Assembly (NCBI GenBank): GCA_947259005.1
Contig: CAMYKP010000007.1
Location: 124,001 to 188,000, forward strand
Length of the DNA stretch: 64,000 nt
Direction: 5' to 3'
From: an uncultured Parasphingopyxis sp.
GTDB taxonomy: Bacteria > Pseudomonadota > Alphaproteobacteria > Sphingomonadales > Sphingomonadaceae
A program made the position numbers and the translations under genes. Positions 8,659 through 16,845 of the stretch are shown piece after piece. The notes below the pieces were generated by a model. It was not told the DNA's origin, did no database searches, and worked only from the letters and a program-made list of their open reading frames with translations. Numbering within the stretch: position 1 is the stretch's first letter; every line of letters starts with the position of its first letter.

Positions 8659-10137
8659 ATGGAGGGATTAGTGGTGAAACTTCGATTAGCGTTTTTATTG
8701 TCTACCGTGGCTGTGACGAGCAGTTGTGCCGGCTTGCCGCTGCCCGGTTCCGGACCAGCGCCTGGCGAGGCGATTTCGCAGCAGGAGCGCCAGCAAGGCG
8801 CCCAGGCCCATGCGCAGCTTCTCCAGCAGTTCGGCGATGTCTATTCCGGTCGCCAGTCGGACTATGTCGTTCGGGTCGGGCAGAGGATTTCCGTCCAGTC
8901 CGGGCTTTCCAATGCCCAGAACGATTTCACCATCAGCCTTTTGAATTCCCCGGTAAACAACGCCTTCGCGCTGCCGGGCGGTTATGTCTACATCACTCGC
9001 AATCTCGTCGGACTGATGAACAGCGAGGCCGAGCTTGCCTCGGTCATGGGCCATGAGGTCGGCCATGTCGCCGCGCGCCATTCTTCGCAGCGCAGCAGCA
9101 GGAATACGATCGGCCAGATACTGGCGGTGGGCCTCGGGCTTTTGACCGGCAGCAGCGATATCGCCAATCTGGCCGGACAGGCGGCACAGCTCTATACATT
9201 GCGCTACTCGCGGCAGCAGGAATATCAGGCCGATGAGCTTGGCATAACCTACCTGACCAGAGCGGGGTATGATCCGTTCGCGGCGGCCGATATGCTGAGT
9301 TCTCTGGCCGCGCAAACCAGCCTCGATGCCAGCGCATCGGGCCGCAATGCGCGATCTCTGCCGGAATGGGCGAGCACGCATCCCGACCCCGCCCAGCGCG
9401 TTACGCGTGCCCGCGCGGAAGCGACTGAGCGCGGCGCTGTACCGGGATCAGGAACGCGCGATCGCGATGCTTTTCTGAATGCGATCGATGGCATGCTTTA
9501 TGACGACGATCCGAGCCAGGGCGTAGTCGACGGCAATACATTCCGGCATCCCGATCTGCGCCTGCAATTCACCGTGCCGCAGGGCTATACGATGCAGAAT
9601 GGCTCGACAGCGGTTGTGGTGACGGGTTCCAATGGCCAGGCGCAATTTGGCGGTGGGACGCATTCCGGAAGTCTTTCTACCTATATCGACGGCGTGTTTC
9701 GTGCGCTTGCCGGCAATAATCAGCAGATCAACTATGGGTCGGTCAGGAATGCGCAGATCAACGGCCTGCCAGTTGGCCAGGCTACGGCGCGCGTGGCGAG
9801 CGGATCGAATCAGGTCGATGTGACCGTCACCGCCTATGATTTTGGCGGCAACCGGAAATATCACTTCTTGACCGTGACCCGTGCCGGGCAGGGCATCGGG
9901 CCGTTCAATTCGATGCTGAATTCGGTATCGCGGCTGTCTAGTGCAGAAGCTGCCGCAATCCGGCCGCGGGTCATCGATGTAGTGACGGTGCGTTCCGGCG
10001 ATACGATCAGCGGCCTGGCATCTCGCATGGCCTATAGTGACTATCGGGAAGAGCGATTTCGCGTGCTGAATGCGCTGGGGTCCAGCAATGCATTGCGCGC
10101 CGGGCAGCGCGTCAAGCTGGTCGTATATGGCAGCTAA
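8659..10137 (+). CDS. M48 family metalloprotease, probable lipoprotein, with LysM-like C-terminus
   Basis: A 492-residue zinc protease with HEVGH at 132-136 and the downstream glutamate in YQADELG. The N-terminus is hydrophobic and has a cysteine at 23 (TSSC), suggesting a lipoprotein or secreted protein acting in the periplasm, like BepA/YfgC and LoiP. GTG 8671 or 8674 are alternative starts that would give a more classical signal (MKLRLAF...). The last 50 residues (VVTVRSGDTISGLA ... NALRAGQRVKLVV) look like a LysM-type peptidoglycan-binding domain. A strong terminator follows. Confidence 0.85.
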   Translation: MEGLVVKLRLAFLLSTVAVTSSCAGLPLPGSGPAPGEAISQQERQQGAQAHAQLLQQFGDVYSGRQSDYVVRVGQRISVQSGLSNAQNDFTISLLNSPVNNAFALPGGYVYITRNLVGLMNSEAELASVMGHEVGHVAARHSSQRSSRNTIGQILAVGLGLLTGSSDIANLAGQAAQLYTLRYSRQQEYQADELGITYLTRAGYDPFAAADMLSSLAAQTSLDASASGRNARSLPEWASTHPDPAQRVTRARAEATERGAVPGSGTRDRDAFLNAIDGMLYDDDPSQGVVDGNTFRHPDLRLQFTVPQGYTMQNGSTAVVVTGSNGQAQFGGGTHSGSLSTYIDGVFRALAGNNQQINYGSVRNAQINGLPVGQATARVASGSNQVDVTVTAYDFGGNRKYHFLTVTRAGQGIGPFNSMLNSVSRLSSAEAAAIRPRVIDVVTVRSGDTISGLASRMAYSDYREERFRVLNALGSSNALRAGQRVKLVVYGS

Positions 10138-10161
10138 GGCGATCTCTTAGAGACAAAAGAA

Positions 10162-10198
10162 AACGGGCGGCGAATTGCTTCGCCGCCCGTTCTTTTTA
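10162..10198. terminator. Bidirectional Rho-independent terminator
   Basis: A 13-bp perfect stem AACGGGCGGCGAA / TTCGCCGCCCGTT (10162-10174 with 10179-10191) with a four-base loop TTGC. It is followed by CTTTTT on the plus strand and a TTTTCTTTT run on the minus strand. It lies between the convergent M48 protease and the Flp pilin and would stop both. Confidence 0.9.
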
Positions 10199-10213
10199 CG
10201 TATGAAGTGGAGT

Positions 10214-10375
10214 TTATTCCATTTCATCCGAAACGTTGTTGAACGTGTTGCCGAGCGTGTTACCCAGCGTGCTCATTGCAGTAATGGCTGCAACAGCAAT
10301 AAGAGCGGCGATAAGGCCATACTCAATTGCGGTGGCGCCTTTGCTGTCTTTCAGCATTTTAACGAAATTCTTCAT
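10214..10375 (-). CDS. Flp family type IVb pilin (53 aa)
   Basis: Fifty-three codons from ATG 10375 to TAA 10214. The protein has the Flp prepilin pattern: basic leader MKNFVKMLKDSKG, then ATAIEYGLIAALIAVAAITA, where processing by a TadV-type prepilin peptidase would fall after the glycine and E/Y occupy the conserved positions. A GGAG lies about 7 bases before ATG. Flp pilins polymerise into Tad adhesive pili. No tad assembly genes are nearby. A related pilin gene lies 154 bases upstream. Confidence 0.88.
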   Translation of the reverse strand: MKNFVKMLKDSKGATAIEYGLIAALIAVAAITAMSTLGNTLGNTFNNVSDEME

Positions 10376-10529
10376 TTCTGGTCTCCTTAAGGTTCCAAAT
10401 ACCCCGCCAATCCAAAAGTTTCCGAACTGACAATTTGAACTTGTAAACGGTAGGTCTTGCTAAACTCTTAAAACCAAAGCTTGCGGTGAAATTTACCAAT
10501 TCAGGCCCGTTCACCGGTCGCGATCTGGT

Positions 10530-10703
10530 TTAACTGCTGTCCGAAACTTCGTTCGAGACATTGCTCCACATATTGCCGGTCGTGTTACCGAGCACCGCCA
10601 GCGCACCGACCATGGCAATAACGATCAGCGAAACGATCAATCCATATTCGATCGCCGTTGCGCCGCGTTCGTCACGCACAATTTTTCCAAGCCAGTTTTT
10701 CAT
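10530..10703 (-). CDS. Flp family type IVb pilin (57 aa)
   Basis: MKNWLGKIVRDERGATAIEYGLIVSLIVIAMVGA matches the Flp leader plus ATAIEYGLI core and is clearly paralogous to the pilin at 10214-10375. ATG 10703 is preferred over ATG 10718 because it begins at the family MKNW start and has GGGG about 10 bases upstream; the longer form would add MGYAA. The C-terminus (NTTGNMWSNVSNEVSDSS) parallels the neighbour's NTLGNTFNNVSDEME. The two genes are tandem on the minus strand. Confidence 0.85.
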   Translation of the reverse strand: MKNWLGKIVRDERGATAIEYGLIVSLIVIAMVGALAVLGNTTGNMWSNVSNEVSDSS

Positions 10704-10777
10704 GGCAGCATACCCCATATTTCCATACCCACGGATAGCACTCGCATTTCCGGTTTAAGAAAGTGATAAGTTTGCCC

Positions 10778-11182
10778 ATGAATCATAAACTTCTAAGCGT
10801 TTCTGCCGTTGCACTGGTCGATCGCGATGGCCGGGTTCTTGTCCAAAAACGGCCCGCGGGGCGATCAATGGCCGGATTATGGGAATTTCCGGGCGGGAAA
10901 TGCGAAGACGGGGAAACACCCGAAGCTGCCCTGATCCGCGAACTGAAAGAAGAACTGGATATCGAAACACACGAATCCTGCCTGGCGCCCGCCTGCTTCG
11001 CCAGCGAAGCACTGGGAGACAGGCATTTGCTGCTGCTTCTCTATGTCTGCCGCAAATGGGAGGGCGTTATCCGTCCGCTCGTAGCGCCCGAACTCAAATG
11101 GGTTTATCCGCGGGAACTCTATTCCCTGGACATGCCCCCCGCAGACCGACCGTTGATTGGCCTGCTGGATGCCATGATCTAG
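10778..11182 (+). CDS. NUDIX hydrolase, MutT-like
   Basis: A 134-residue protein with the Nudix box at G40-I62: G40-x5-E46-x7-RELKEELDI. The usual glycine of REUXEEXGU is replaced by D61, a known variation. The (W)EFPGGK context and length suggest MutT, which hydrolyses 8-oxo-dGTP to prevent A:T to C:G mutation. ATG 10778 is preferred over GTG 10763. It converges with the methyltransferase gene with a 4-base overlap. Confidence 0.85.
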   Translation: MNHKLLSVSAVALVDRDGRVLVQKRPAGRSMAGLWEFPGGKCEDGETPEAALIRELKEELDIETHESCLAPACFASEALGDRHLLLLLYVCRKWEGVIRPLVAPELKWVYPRELYSLDMPPADRPLIGLLDAMI

Positions 11183-12051
11183 CGAGGTTTACCGCTTCGC
11201 GGCTTTAGCGCGTCCGCGAGCGATGTGGTTCCACTGCCACGGGCTGCAGGCTTGGGTTGATCGGGGGCGGGCGCCCAGCCGGTCAGATATATGATTTCGA
11301 AGATTTCCGCCGTTTTCCCGTCGCTCTGCCCTGCATCGAAAGCGGCATGAGCCGCTGCCAGTGCGAATCGGGACAATGGTGGGGCGTTCAGGAGGTTGCC
11401 ATTTGCCGATCCGCGCAGATCGGCAATGAGCCGCGAAAGCCCGGGATAACGCACCTGCAGCGTTTCGCCGTCGGCCACCTGCAATGCAAAGCCTGCCCGG
11501 CCGAGAAGATCACCGGCGGCGCGAATATCGATCTGGGGGTGGATGCGCGGTGCGGCTGCACCTGACATCTGGTCCGCCTTATACATCGCGTTGCGCAACG
11601 CTTGCAGGCTGCCCGAACCCAGAAAAGCACCGAGAAACAGGCCGTCGGGCCTCAGGGATTGCCGAATCAACCGAAGCGCGCCGGGCAGGTCGTTGACGGT
11701 ATCGAGCGTCCCCACTGCGATCACGAGATCGAAACTGCCATCGGCAAAGGGCAGGCGATCTTCGTCGCACTGAACGCCGCCAGCTGCTCGCGCGAGGGCA
11801 AATCCCGCATCCGCCGTTACCGTTTCAATGTGCATCGCTTCCAGCGCGGCAGGCAGGGCCTTACCCGCAGAGCCGAGGATGAGCGCACGGGAAAATTCCC
11901 GTTTGACGCCATGCAGCCGCTCGACCAGCTCGGCGGCCATATGCTCCTGCAGGAAGCCATGTTCGGCCCAGCCGCTCAAGGCGCGGTCTCGCCGCAGCCG
12001 TCTGAGCTTACGGTTGAACGGCGTGTCCTGCGGATCGGATGCGGTTTCCAT
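11179..12051 (-). CDS. Class I SAM-dependent methyltransferase-fold protein (BioC/NDUFAF5-like)
   Basis: About 290 residues from ATG 12051; a TTG at 12087 would add 12. The N-terminal FNRKLRRLRRDRAL and the motif I region (ALILGSAGKALPAAL), motif with CDEDRLPFADGSFDLVIAVGTLDTVNDLPGALR and LRPDGLFLGAFLG match the NDUFAF5/BioC-like Rossmann methyltransferase family. In mitochondria NDUFAF5 hydroxylates an arginine of the complex I NDUFS7 subunit; whether the bacterial protein does so is inference. Divergent from comF with 44 bases between starts. Confidence 0.75.
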   Translation of the reverse strand: METASDPQDTPFNRKLRRLRRDRALSGWAEHGFLQEHMAAELVERLHGVKREFSRALILGSAGKALPAALEAMHIETVTADAGFALARAAGGVQCDEDRLPFADGSFDLVIAVGTLDTVNDLPGALRLIRQSLRPDGLFLGAFLGSGSLQALRNAMYKADQMSGAAAPRIHPQIDIRAAGDLLGRAGFALQVADGETLQVRYPGLSRLIADLRGSANGNLLNAPPLSRFALAAAHAAFDAGQSDGKTAEIFEIIYLTGWAPAPDQPKPAARGSGTTSLADALKPRSGKPR

Positions 12052-12095
12052 GGGCGGGCTTGTGCCCGGCTGCGCGTTGCGGGACAAGATCGGGC

Positions 12096-12845
12096 ATGGC
12101 CCGCCCGTCCAATATCCTGACCCGCATTGCCAGACCGGTCATCGACTTTGCCCTGCCTTCGCGCTGCCCGGCTTGCGGCGAGATTGTCGACGGCGATGAC
12201 CGCTTTTGCCTGGGCTGCTGGCAGCAGCTCGACCATCTCGATCAGGGGTGCATGCAATGCGGAGATCCGGGAATTGCGCTGGCGGATAGCGAATCGCTGT
12301 GCGGGGCCTGTCTTGCCGATCCGCCGGCTTTCGACACGATGCGGGCGGCTGTGCGCTATGGGGAGGTTGCACGGACGATCGCGTTACGGCTGAAATATGG
12401 GGGCCGGGTGGGCCTTGCCCGGACGATTGCGGCGGCAATGCAGCGCCATATGACCGGGTTTGACGATGCGTTGCTGGTCCCCGTGCCCCTGCATCGTGGA
12501 AGGCTGTGGCGGCGCGGTTATAACCAGGCCGCCCTGATCGCGCGGGCATTGGCGGGCGAGAATCGCGCACGATTGGGTCTTGAAACACTGATACGGACAC
12601 GCGCAACGCCCTATCTGCGGGCGATGAGCGCGAAAGACCGGGCGAAAACCGTGCGCGGCGCCTTTGCCGTCGACGACGGGCACCGCGCCGCTATCGAAGG
12701 CAGGCGCGTCATACTCGTCGATGATGTCTATACCAGCGGAGCGACGACCAATACCTGCGCCAAGGCTCTCAAGCGGGGCGGGGCGGCCCAGGTCCATGTG
12801 CGCTGCTGGGCGCGCGTCTCTATGGTCGATGACGATATCTATTGA
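12096..12845 (+). CDS. comF: ComF family phosphoribosyltransferase-like protein
   Basis: A 249-residue protein. The N-terminus has a zinc-ribbon-like set of cysteine pairs (RCPACG, FCLGCW, CMQCG, CGAC). The C-terminal half is a type I PRTase with VPLHRGRLWRRGYNQA and the PRPP loop VILVDDVYTSGAT. ComF proteins act in DNA uptake during competence in Gram-positives and as GntX-like proteins in Gram-negatives; the substrate is unknown. Start ATG 12096 gives the family N-terminus. The next gene, grxC, starts 31 bases later. Confidence 0.87.
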   Translation: MARPSNILTRIARPVIDFALPSRCPACGEIVDGDDRFCLGCWQQLDHLDQGCMQCGDPGIALADSESLCGACLADPPAFDTMRAAVRYGEVARTIALRLKYGGRVGLARTIAAAMQRHMTGFDDALLVPVPLHRGRLWRRGYNQAALIARALAGENRARLGLETLIRTRATPYLRAMSAKDRAKTVRGAFAVDDGHRAAIEGRRVILVDDVYTSGATTNTCAKALKRGGAAQVHVRCWARVSMVDDDIY

Positions 12846-12876
12846 CGCGGAACGCCGCGCTTCACACATTGGCATT

Positions 12877-13134
12877 ATGGCAAAGGTGGAAATCTATACG
12901 AAGTTCCTGTGCGGCTTCTGTACCCGCGCGAAAAACCTTCTCGCCGCGAAAGGCGTGGAGGTTGAGGAAATCGACATCACCATGGACGCCGTCAAGCGCG
13001 AGGAAATGCTCAGCCGCAGCAATGGCCAGTTCACCGTGCCCCAGATCTTTATCAACGGCCGGCATGTTGGCGGATCGGACGACCTTGCCGCACTGGAGGC
13101 GTCCAATCAGCTGGACGCCATGCTGGCCTCCTGA
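12877..13134 (+). CDS. grxC: Glutaredoxin 3
   Basis: An 85-residue thiol-disulfide oxidoreductase. The active site is C12-G-F-C15 (KFLCGFCTRAK); most GrxC have CPYC, so the internal pair differs. The cis-proline segment TVPQIFINGRHVGGSDDL, which binds glutathione, is intact. It uses glutathione to reduce protein disulfides in the cytoplasm. ATG 12877 follows comF by 31 bases and the nitrilase starts 9 bases after its stop. Confidence 0.93.
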   Translation: MAKVEIYTKFLCGFCTRAKNLLAAKGVEVEEIDITMDAVKREEMLSRSNGQFTVPQIFINGRHVGGSDDLAALEASNQLDAMLAS

Positions 13135-13143
13135 TCGCCGCCG

Positions 13144-13971
13144 ATGCGCATAGCCCTTTTCCAGATGAACAGCGGAATCGATCCCGCGAAGAATGCAGCA
13201 GCCATTGTCGATGCCATGCGCGAGGCCAAGGCTGGCGGGGCCGGGATGCTGTTCACGCCGGAAATGAGCGGACTGCTGGACCGCGATCGCACACGCGCCG
13301 CCGCCCATCTTTCGCCGGAAAGCGAGGATAGTGTTCTGGCTGCGGTATGCGAGGCCGCTCAAGAGCTTGGCCTGTGGGTTCATATCGGTTCGCTGGCGCT
13401 CAGGTCGGGCACCGATACCGACAGACTCGTCAATCGCGGGTTCGTGATCGATGACAGCGGCGTAATTCGCGCCCGTTACGACAAGATCCACCTGTTCGAC
13501 GTCAATCTCGATACCGGCGAAAGCTGGCGCGAATCCGCCGTCTATGATGCCGGCGATGCGGCCGTGATTGCCGCTACGCCCATCGGAACGCTCGGTCTGT
13601 CGGTCTGTTACGACCTTCGCTTTGCCGATCTCTACCGCGCGCTCAGCGATGCCGGTGCTACCCTGATCGCCATTCCGGCCGCCTTCACAGTCCCGACGGG
13701 CAAGGCCCATTGGCATGTGCTGATGCGGGCCCGGGCGATCGAGTCCGCCGCTTTTGTCGTGGCTGCCGCACAGGTCGGGAGCCATGAGGACGGCCGCGAA
13801 ACATATGGCCACAGCCTGGTGATCGATCCCTGGGGCGAGATCCTGCTCGATATGGAAGACCGGGTAGGGGTCGGCTTTGCCGAGATCGATATGGCCCGTC
13901 TCGAGGATGTCCGCCGCCGTATTCCGGTGATCGAACATCGCCGTATCTTCATGCCGCCGGAACTGCCCTGA
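13144..13971 (+). CDS. Carbon-nitrogen hydrolase, nitrilase superfamily (Nit-like amidase)
   Basis: A 275-residue protein with the Glu-Lys-Cys triad: E40 (LFTPEMSG), K114 (YDKIHLFD) and C155 (SVCYDLRF). This pattern matches the Nit1/Nit2 branch, which hydrolyses deaminated glutathione or omega-amidase substrates. Its position directly after grxC fits a role in glutathione metabolite repair, but that is inference. The stop overlaps the start of the DUF1178 gene by one base (TGATG). Confidence 0.88.
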   Translation: MRIALFQMNSGIDPAKNAAAIVDAMREAKAGGAGMLFTPEMSGLLDRDRTRAAAHLSPESEDSVLAAVCEAAQELGLWVHIGSLALRSGTDTDRLVNRGFVIDDSGVIRARYDKIHLFDVNLDTGESWRESAVYDAGDAAVIAATPIGTLGLSVCYDLRFADLYRALSDAGATLIAIPAAFTVPTGKAHWHVLMRARAIESAAFVVAAAQVGSHEDGRETYGHSLVIDPWGEILLDMEDRVGVGFAEIDMARLEDVRRRIPVIEHRRIFMPPELP

Positions 13972-14441
13972 TGATTGTCTTCGATCTTCAATGCGCGGAT
14001 GGCGGCCATGTTTTCGAAGCCTGGTTCGGCTCAAGCGCGGATTATGAAGAGCAGCGGGAGCGGGGCCTTGTTTCCTGCCCGCTGTGCGGATCCGAAAAGG
14101 TCAGCAAGGCCGTGATGGCCCCGGCGGTCGGCGCCAAGGGCAACCGGCAGAGCGGGCAGGGCGGGCAGAAGGCAGTGGCCGTCTCCAACGACACGCCCGA
14201 TCCGGCACAGATGAAGGCGATGCTGGAAACGCTTGCCAGGGAACAGGCGAAAGCGCTCGAGAAATCCGATTATGTCGGCGATGGTTTCGCCAGCGAAGCG
14301 CGGGCGATGCATGATGGTGAGATCGACGAGCGCCCGATCCACGGCCAGACCTCGCTGGAAGACGCCAGGGCGCTGGTGGAAGACGGCATCCCCGTGGCCC
14401 CGCTGCCCCTGCCGATCCGTCCGCCGAAAAGCGACAATTGA
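13971..14441 (+). CDS. DUF1178 family protein
   Basis: A 156-residue cytoplasmic protein of no known function. It opens with MIVFDLQCADGGHVFEAWF, has a CPLCG zinc-knuckle-like pair (C36, C39) and the family's KVSKAVMAPAV, and ends with the conserved acidic-to-proline tail (DERPIHGQTSLEDARALVEDGI). It is coupled to the upstream nitrilase. Together with grxC this gene order is common in Sphingomonads. Confidence 0.88.
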   Translation: MIVFDLQCADGGHVFEAWFGSSADYEEQRERGLVSCPLCGSEKVSKAVMAPAVGAKGNRQSGQGGQKAVAVSNDTPDPAQMKAMLETLAREQAKALEKSDYVGDGFASEARAMHDGEIDERPIHGQTSLEDARALVEDGIPVAPLPLPIRPPKSDN

Positions 14442-14477
14442 CCCTTTGGCGGCTCCCGCCTAACGAGCCTTTCAGGA

Positions 14478-14554
14478 GCGCCCGTAGCTCAGTCGGATAG
14501 AGCACCAGATTCCTAATCTGGGGGCCACAGGTTCGAATCCTGTCGGGCGCACCA
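14478..14554 (+). tRNA. tRNA-Arg (anticodon CCU)
   Basis: A complete cloverleaf of 77 bases including an encoded CCA. Acceptor arms GCGCCCG (14478-14484) and CGGGCGC (14544-14550) pair perfectly. The anticodon arm CCAGA-TTCCTAA-TCTGG carries CCT, which reads AGG. The T-arm contains GTTCGAATC. It lies between the DUF1178 gene and the acyltransferase on the opposite strand. Confidence 0.97.
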
Positions 14555-14559
14555 AATCT

Positions 14560-15393
14560 TCACGCGATAAATCGCTCCTTGCGAAAGAGCCGTTTCAGGC
14601 GCCGGTTATTTTCCGGGGACTGCGTGATTACCGTCTTGATATGCCGCCAATAGCCGGCGGCCCATTCCGTATTCCAGGAGTCCGTGTCCAGATCCGGTGA
14701 CGGGCTTGCAAGCGTTACGGATTTTATCACGATCCGGTTGCCCTCCCACAGGGCTTCCATCGGGAAGCTCCTTACTTTCAAAAGGCGTGCAAGGGCCGGG
14801 ATACCGAAGGAAATGCGCCTTTTCCCCAACGGGTCGTCGATCGTGATCCTCGTGTCGCTATGGCCCACATCGGGGGTTCCGAAGAGCAGCCCGCCCTTGC
14901 GGATATAGGCGGCGGCTTTCAGCATTATCAGCGACCGGTCTTCCGCCACCCCAGGGTCATGGATATTGCCGTGATGCGCGGTCAGCCAGTTCGGCATGTC
15001 TCTCTTGTTGTTGAGGATGAACGCATCCTTGTACCGCCGCATGACCACATTCATCAGGAAACTCGGCGGCCCCAGATGCGATCCGGTTATAATGGCGCCA
15101 GCGCTCGCCAGTGTACCGTCGACGGATGACCAGTCATGGGGATCGAGCAGGTCCATCGCCTCGTCGATCAAAGCCTCGTCGGACAGATATCCCCCTATCA
15201 ATTCCCCTGCAGCGACGCCCCACAAGGCCCGTGCGCACCATATCGCTGTCTGTTCCCGGTCGATATCCAGCCTGTCCGCCGCCCATTGCTGCAGGCGCGT
15301 GTCCAGCGAACCCCGGGCAGAAATTTCACGGAGATTGGCAAGCTTCTCGGCAAGGGGCGTGCTGCCAAATGCATCTTCAGAAAGATCAATCAT
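14560..15393 (-). CDS. LpxL/HtrB-like acyltransferase homologue (277 aa)
   Basis: The protein contains SAGAIITGSHLGPPSFLMN (about 98-115), the place of the HX4(D/E) active site of lipid A lauroyl/myristoyl acyltransferases. H106 is present but the acidic partner is not (position 111 is Ser). The later ..FGTPDVGHSDTRI and RISFGIPALARLLKVRSFPM parts also fit the family. No N-terminal membrane helix is obvious. ATG 15393 overlaps the stop of the acyl carrier protein gene by 8 bases, so the two are translated together. Function, and whether it transfers acyl groups, is inference. Confidence 0.6.
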   Translation of the reverse strand: MIDLSEDAFGSTPLAEKLANLREISARGSLDTRLQQWAADRLDIDREQTAIWCARALWGVAAGELIGGYLSDEALIDEAMDLLDPHDWSSVDGTLASAGAIITGSHLGPPSFLMNVVMRRYKDAFILNNKRDMPNWLTAHHGNIHDPGVAEDRSLIMLKAAAYIRKGGLLFGTPDVGHSDTRITIDDPLGKRRISFGIPALARLLKVRSFPMEALWEGNRIVIKSVTLASPSPDLDTDSWNTEWAAGYWRHIKTVITQSPENNRRLKRLFRKERFIA

Positions 15394-15649
15394 CGATCGC
15401 ATCCAGATAGCGGACCAGGCTGCCAATGGTGCCGATCACGTCCTGATCCAGCCGTTCGGGATGAATGTCTGTTCCCAGCCGCGTTTCAAGCGCGAGGATT
15501 AATTCCAGCATCATGATGGAATCGAGACCCAATTCTCCCAGATGCAATCGCGTGTCCAGCGACAGGCAAGACCGGGAAACACCGGTCAGTTCGGCAAGCG
15601 CATCAAAAACAACGGATTGTACGGCGCTGGGCATCGGCTTGCTATTCAT
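15386..15649 (-). CDS. Acyl carrier protein (non-housekeeping)
   Basis: An 87-residue ACP with the phosphopantetheine site LGELGLDSIMMLEL, serine at 44. It differs strongly from the housekeeping acpP at 48054 in this window (DSI rather than DSL and a longer N-terminus). It is coupled by an 8-base overlap to the LpxL-like acyltransferase, suggesting it presents the acyl chain to that enzyme or to a small dedicated pathway. The substrate is unknown. Confidence 0.85.
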   Translation of the reverse strand: MNSKPMPSAVQSVVFDALAELTGVSRSCLSLDTRLHLGELGLDSIMMLELILALETRLGTDIHPERLDQDVIGTIGSLVRYLDAIDD

Positions 15650-15790
15650 CGTTGGAGGCTTCGTAGCAAAGGGGGTGGGGGCCGATTAGCAGTGCCGGTG
15701 TTCTGGCGAAACCGTGTTTGCGCGGTGCCCGAGCATTGAGACCCCCTGACTGGAAGGTGAAGGGCTCCCCGAAATCCGCTTTCCTACACC

Positions 15791-15805
15791 TAACCATATA
15801 GGTTA
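15791..15805. promoter_or_regulatory. Operator-like palindrome before the helix-turn-helix gene
   Basis: TAACC-ATATA-GGTTA, five-base perfect arms with an AT spacer, ends 10 bases before the ATG at 15816. Read on either strand it contains a near match to TTAACCAT, the half-site described for the alphaproteobacterial cell-cycle regulator CtrA (plus strand CTAACCAT, 7 of 8). It could equally be bound by the helix-turn-helix protein encoded next to it. Confidence 0.4.
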
Positions 15806-15815
15806 AACTGGGTGC

Positions 15816-16754
15816 ATGACCCAGAAACCTGATCGCTCCGTCCAAACCCCGTCCACCCTGCAACCGCTTGATAGTGCCCCTGATCCCGAGCCGGACGAGG
15901 CGCCGCTTGCCGATTATCCCAGCGAAGCCGAGACCGATGCATTCTGGGATGGCGTGACCCATGGCATCCGCAGTGCGGGCGGGGTTTCGACGGAGGATGA
16001 GTCAAAGCTCAGATGGCGGACGGATGGCTGGACGCCGGAGCGGCAGCGGGCCTTTGTCGTCATGCTCTCGCTTTCAGGATCGGTGAAGGCGGCGGCTGAG
16101 GAGGTCGGCCTGTCGCGCGAGTCCGCCTATCACCTGCGGCGCAAGCCGGAGGGGCGGCTGTTTGCGCGGCTGTGGGACGCGGCGCGGCTGATAGCGCGGG
16201 ACAGACTGGCCGATGAGGCGATGGAGCGGGCCATGAACGGCACGACCGAGACGATCATCTATCATGGCGAGGAGGCCGGGCACCGGTTGCGGCATGACAA
16301 TCGTCATCTGCAATGGACGCTGGGCCGGCTTGACCGGGAGGTATCGCGCTTCGACGAGCGTGCGGCCCCGGCGCGGCGCGTGGCATCCGCCTTTGATGCA
16401 CTGGCCGATGCGCTGGGCAGCGGGGCCGAAGAAGGGGAAGCGTTGCTGGCGATCGTCGACGATGTGCCGGACGAAAAGACTTATGCGGAGCCCGAAGACG
16501 AAGCGACGCTGATTGCGCGGTTCGACGAGGCGCGGGAGCTGATGCGCATCAGTGCGGCCGACCCCGCCGATATCGATATTTCGGACCTTGATCCGGCCAG
16601 GCATTATGAATGGTCACAGGTGCAATGGGCGCGGGCGGAGCGATCCGGGCTGCTGGACCAGATCGAGTTTGTCGATGAGGATGACGAGGCGCTCGGGGCA
16701 GAACAGGAGGCCGGGCAGGGTGATAGCGCAGGAGCCGGGATTTCTGCGCCATGA
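15816..16754 (+). CDS. Helix-turn-helix protein of unknown function (312 aa)
   Basis: The central part (about 68-115) reads GWTPERQRAFVVMLSLSGSVKAAAEEVGLSRESAYHLRRKPEG, a clear helix-turn-helix of the kind found in small-terminase-like and Sphingomonad orphan proteins; I break it here as WTPERQRAFV ... KAAAEEVGLS. The N-terminal 50 residues are Pro/Asp/Glu-rich and disordered-looking; the C-terminal 100 are acidic. No large terminase or phage gene is nearby. The gene stands alone behind a short palindrome, so it may bind its own promoter. Confidence 0.65.
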   Translation: MTQKPDRSVQTPSTLQPLDSAPDPEPDEAPLADYPSEAETDAFWDGVTHGIRSAGGVSTEDESKLRWRTDGWTPERQRAFVVMLSLSGSVKAAAEEVGLSRESAYHLRRKPEGRLFARLWDAARLIARDRLADEAMERAMNGTTETIIYHGEEAGHRLRHDNRHLQWTLGRLDREVSRFDERAAPARRVASAFDALADALGSGAEEGEALLAIVDDVPDEKTYAEPEDEATLIARFDEARELMRISAADPADIDISDLDPARHYEWSQVQWARAERSGLLDQIEFVDEDDEALGAEQEAGQGDSAGAGISAP

Positions 16755-16845
16755 TCTGTGTGAACCGGTGTGAAGTTATTTCCGAATCTTCGGCTTTTTG
16801 TTCAGATATGCTAGGACCACCGGGTTCATTTGTTGGAGAAACGCC

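Noticed and set aside
12862-14034. Long minus-strand open frame (390 codons) opposite grxC and the nitrilase
   Set aside because: The plus-strand genes carry full catalytic motifs; the antisense translation has none and reflects high-GC codon bias.
14478-15815. Possible genomic island at the tRNA-Arg gene
   Set aside because: No integrase is next to it, and I see no repeat of the tRNA 3' end downstream in the window; xerD at 6714 is the housekeeping type.
15816-16754. Phage small-terminase gene
   Set aside because: No portal, large terminase or other phage gene is near; composition matches the chromosome.
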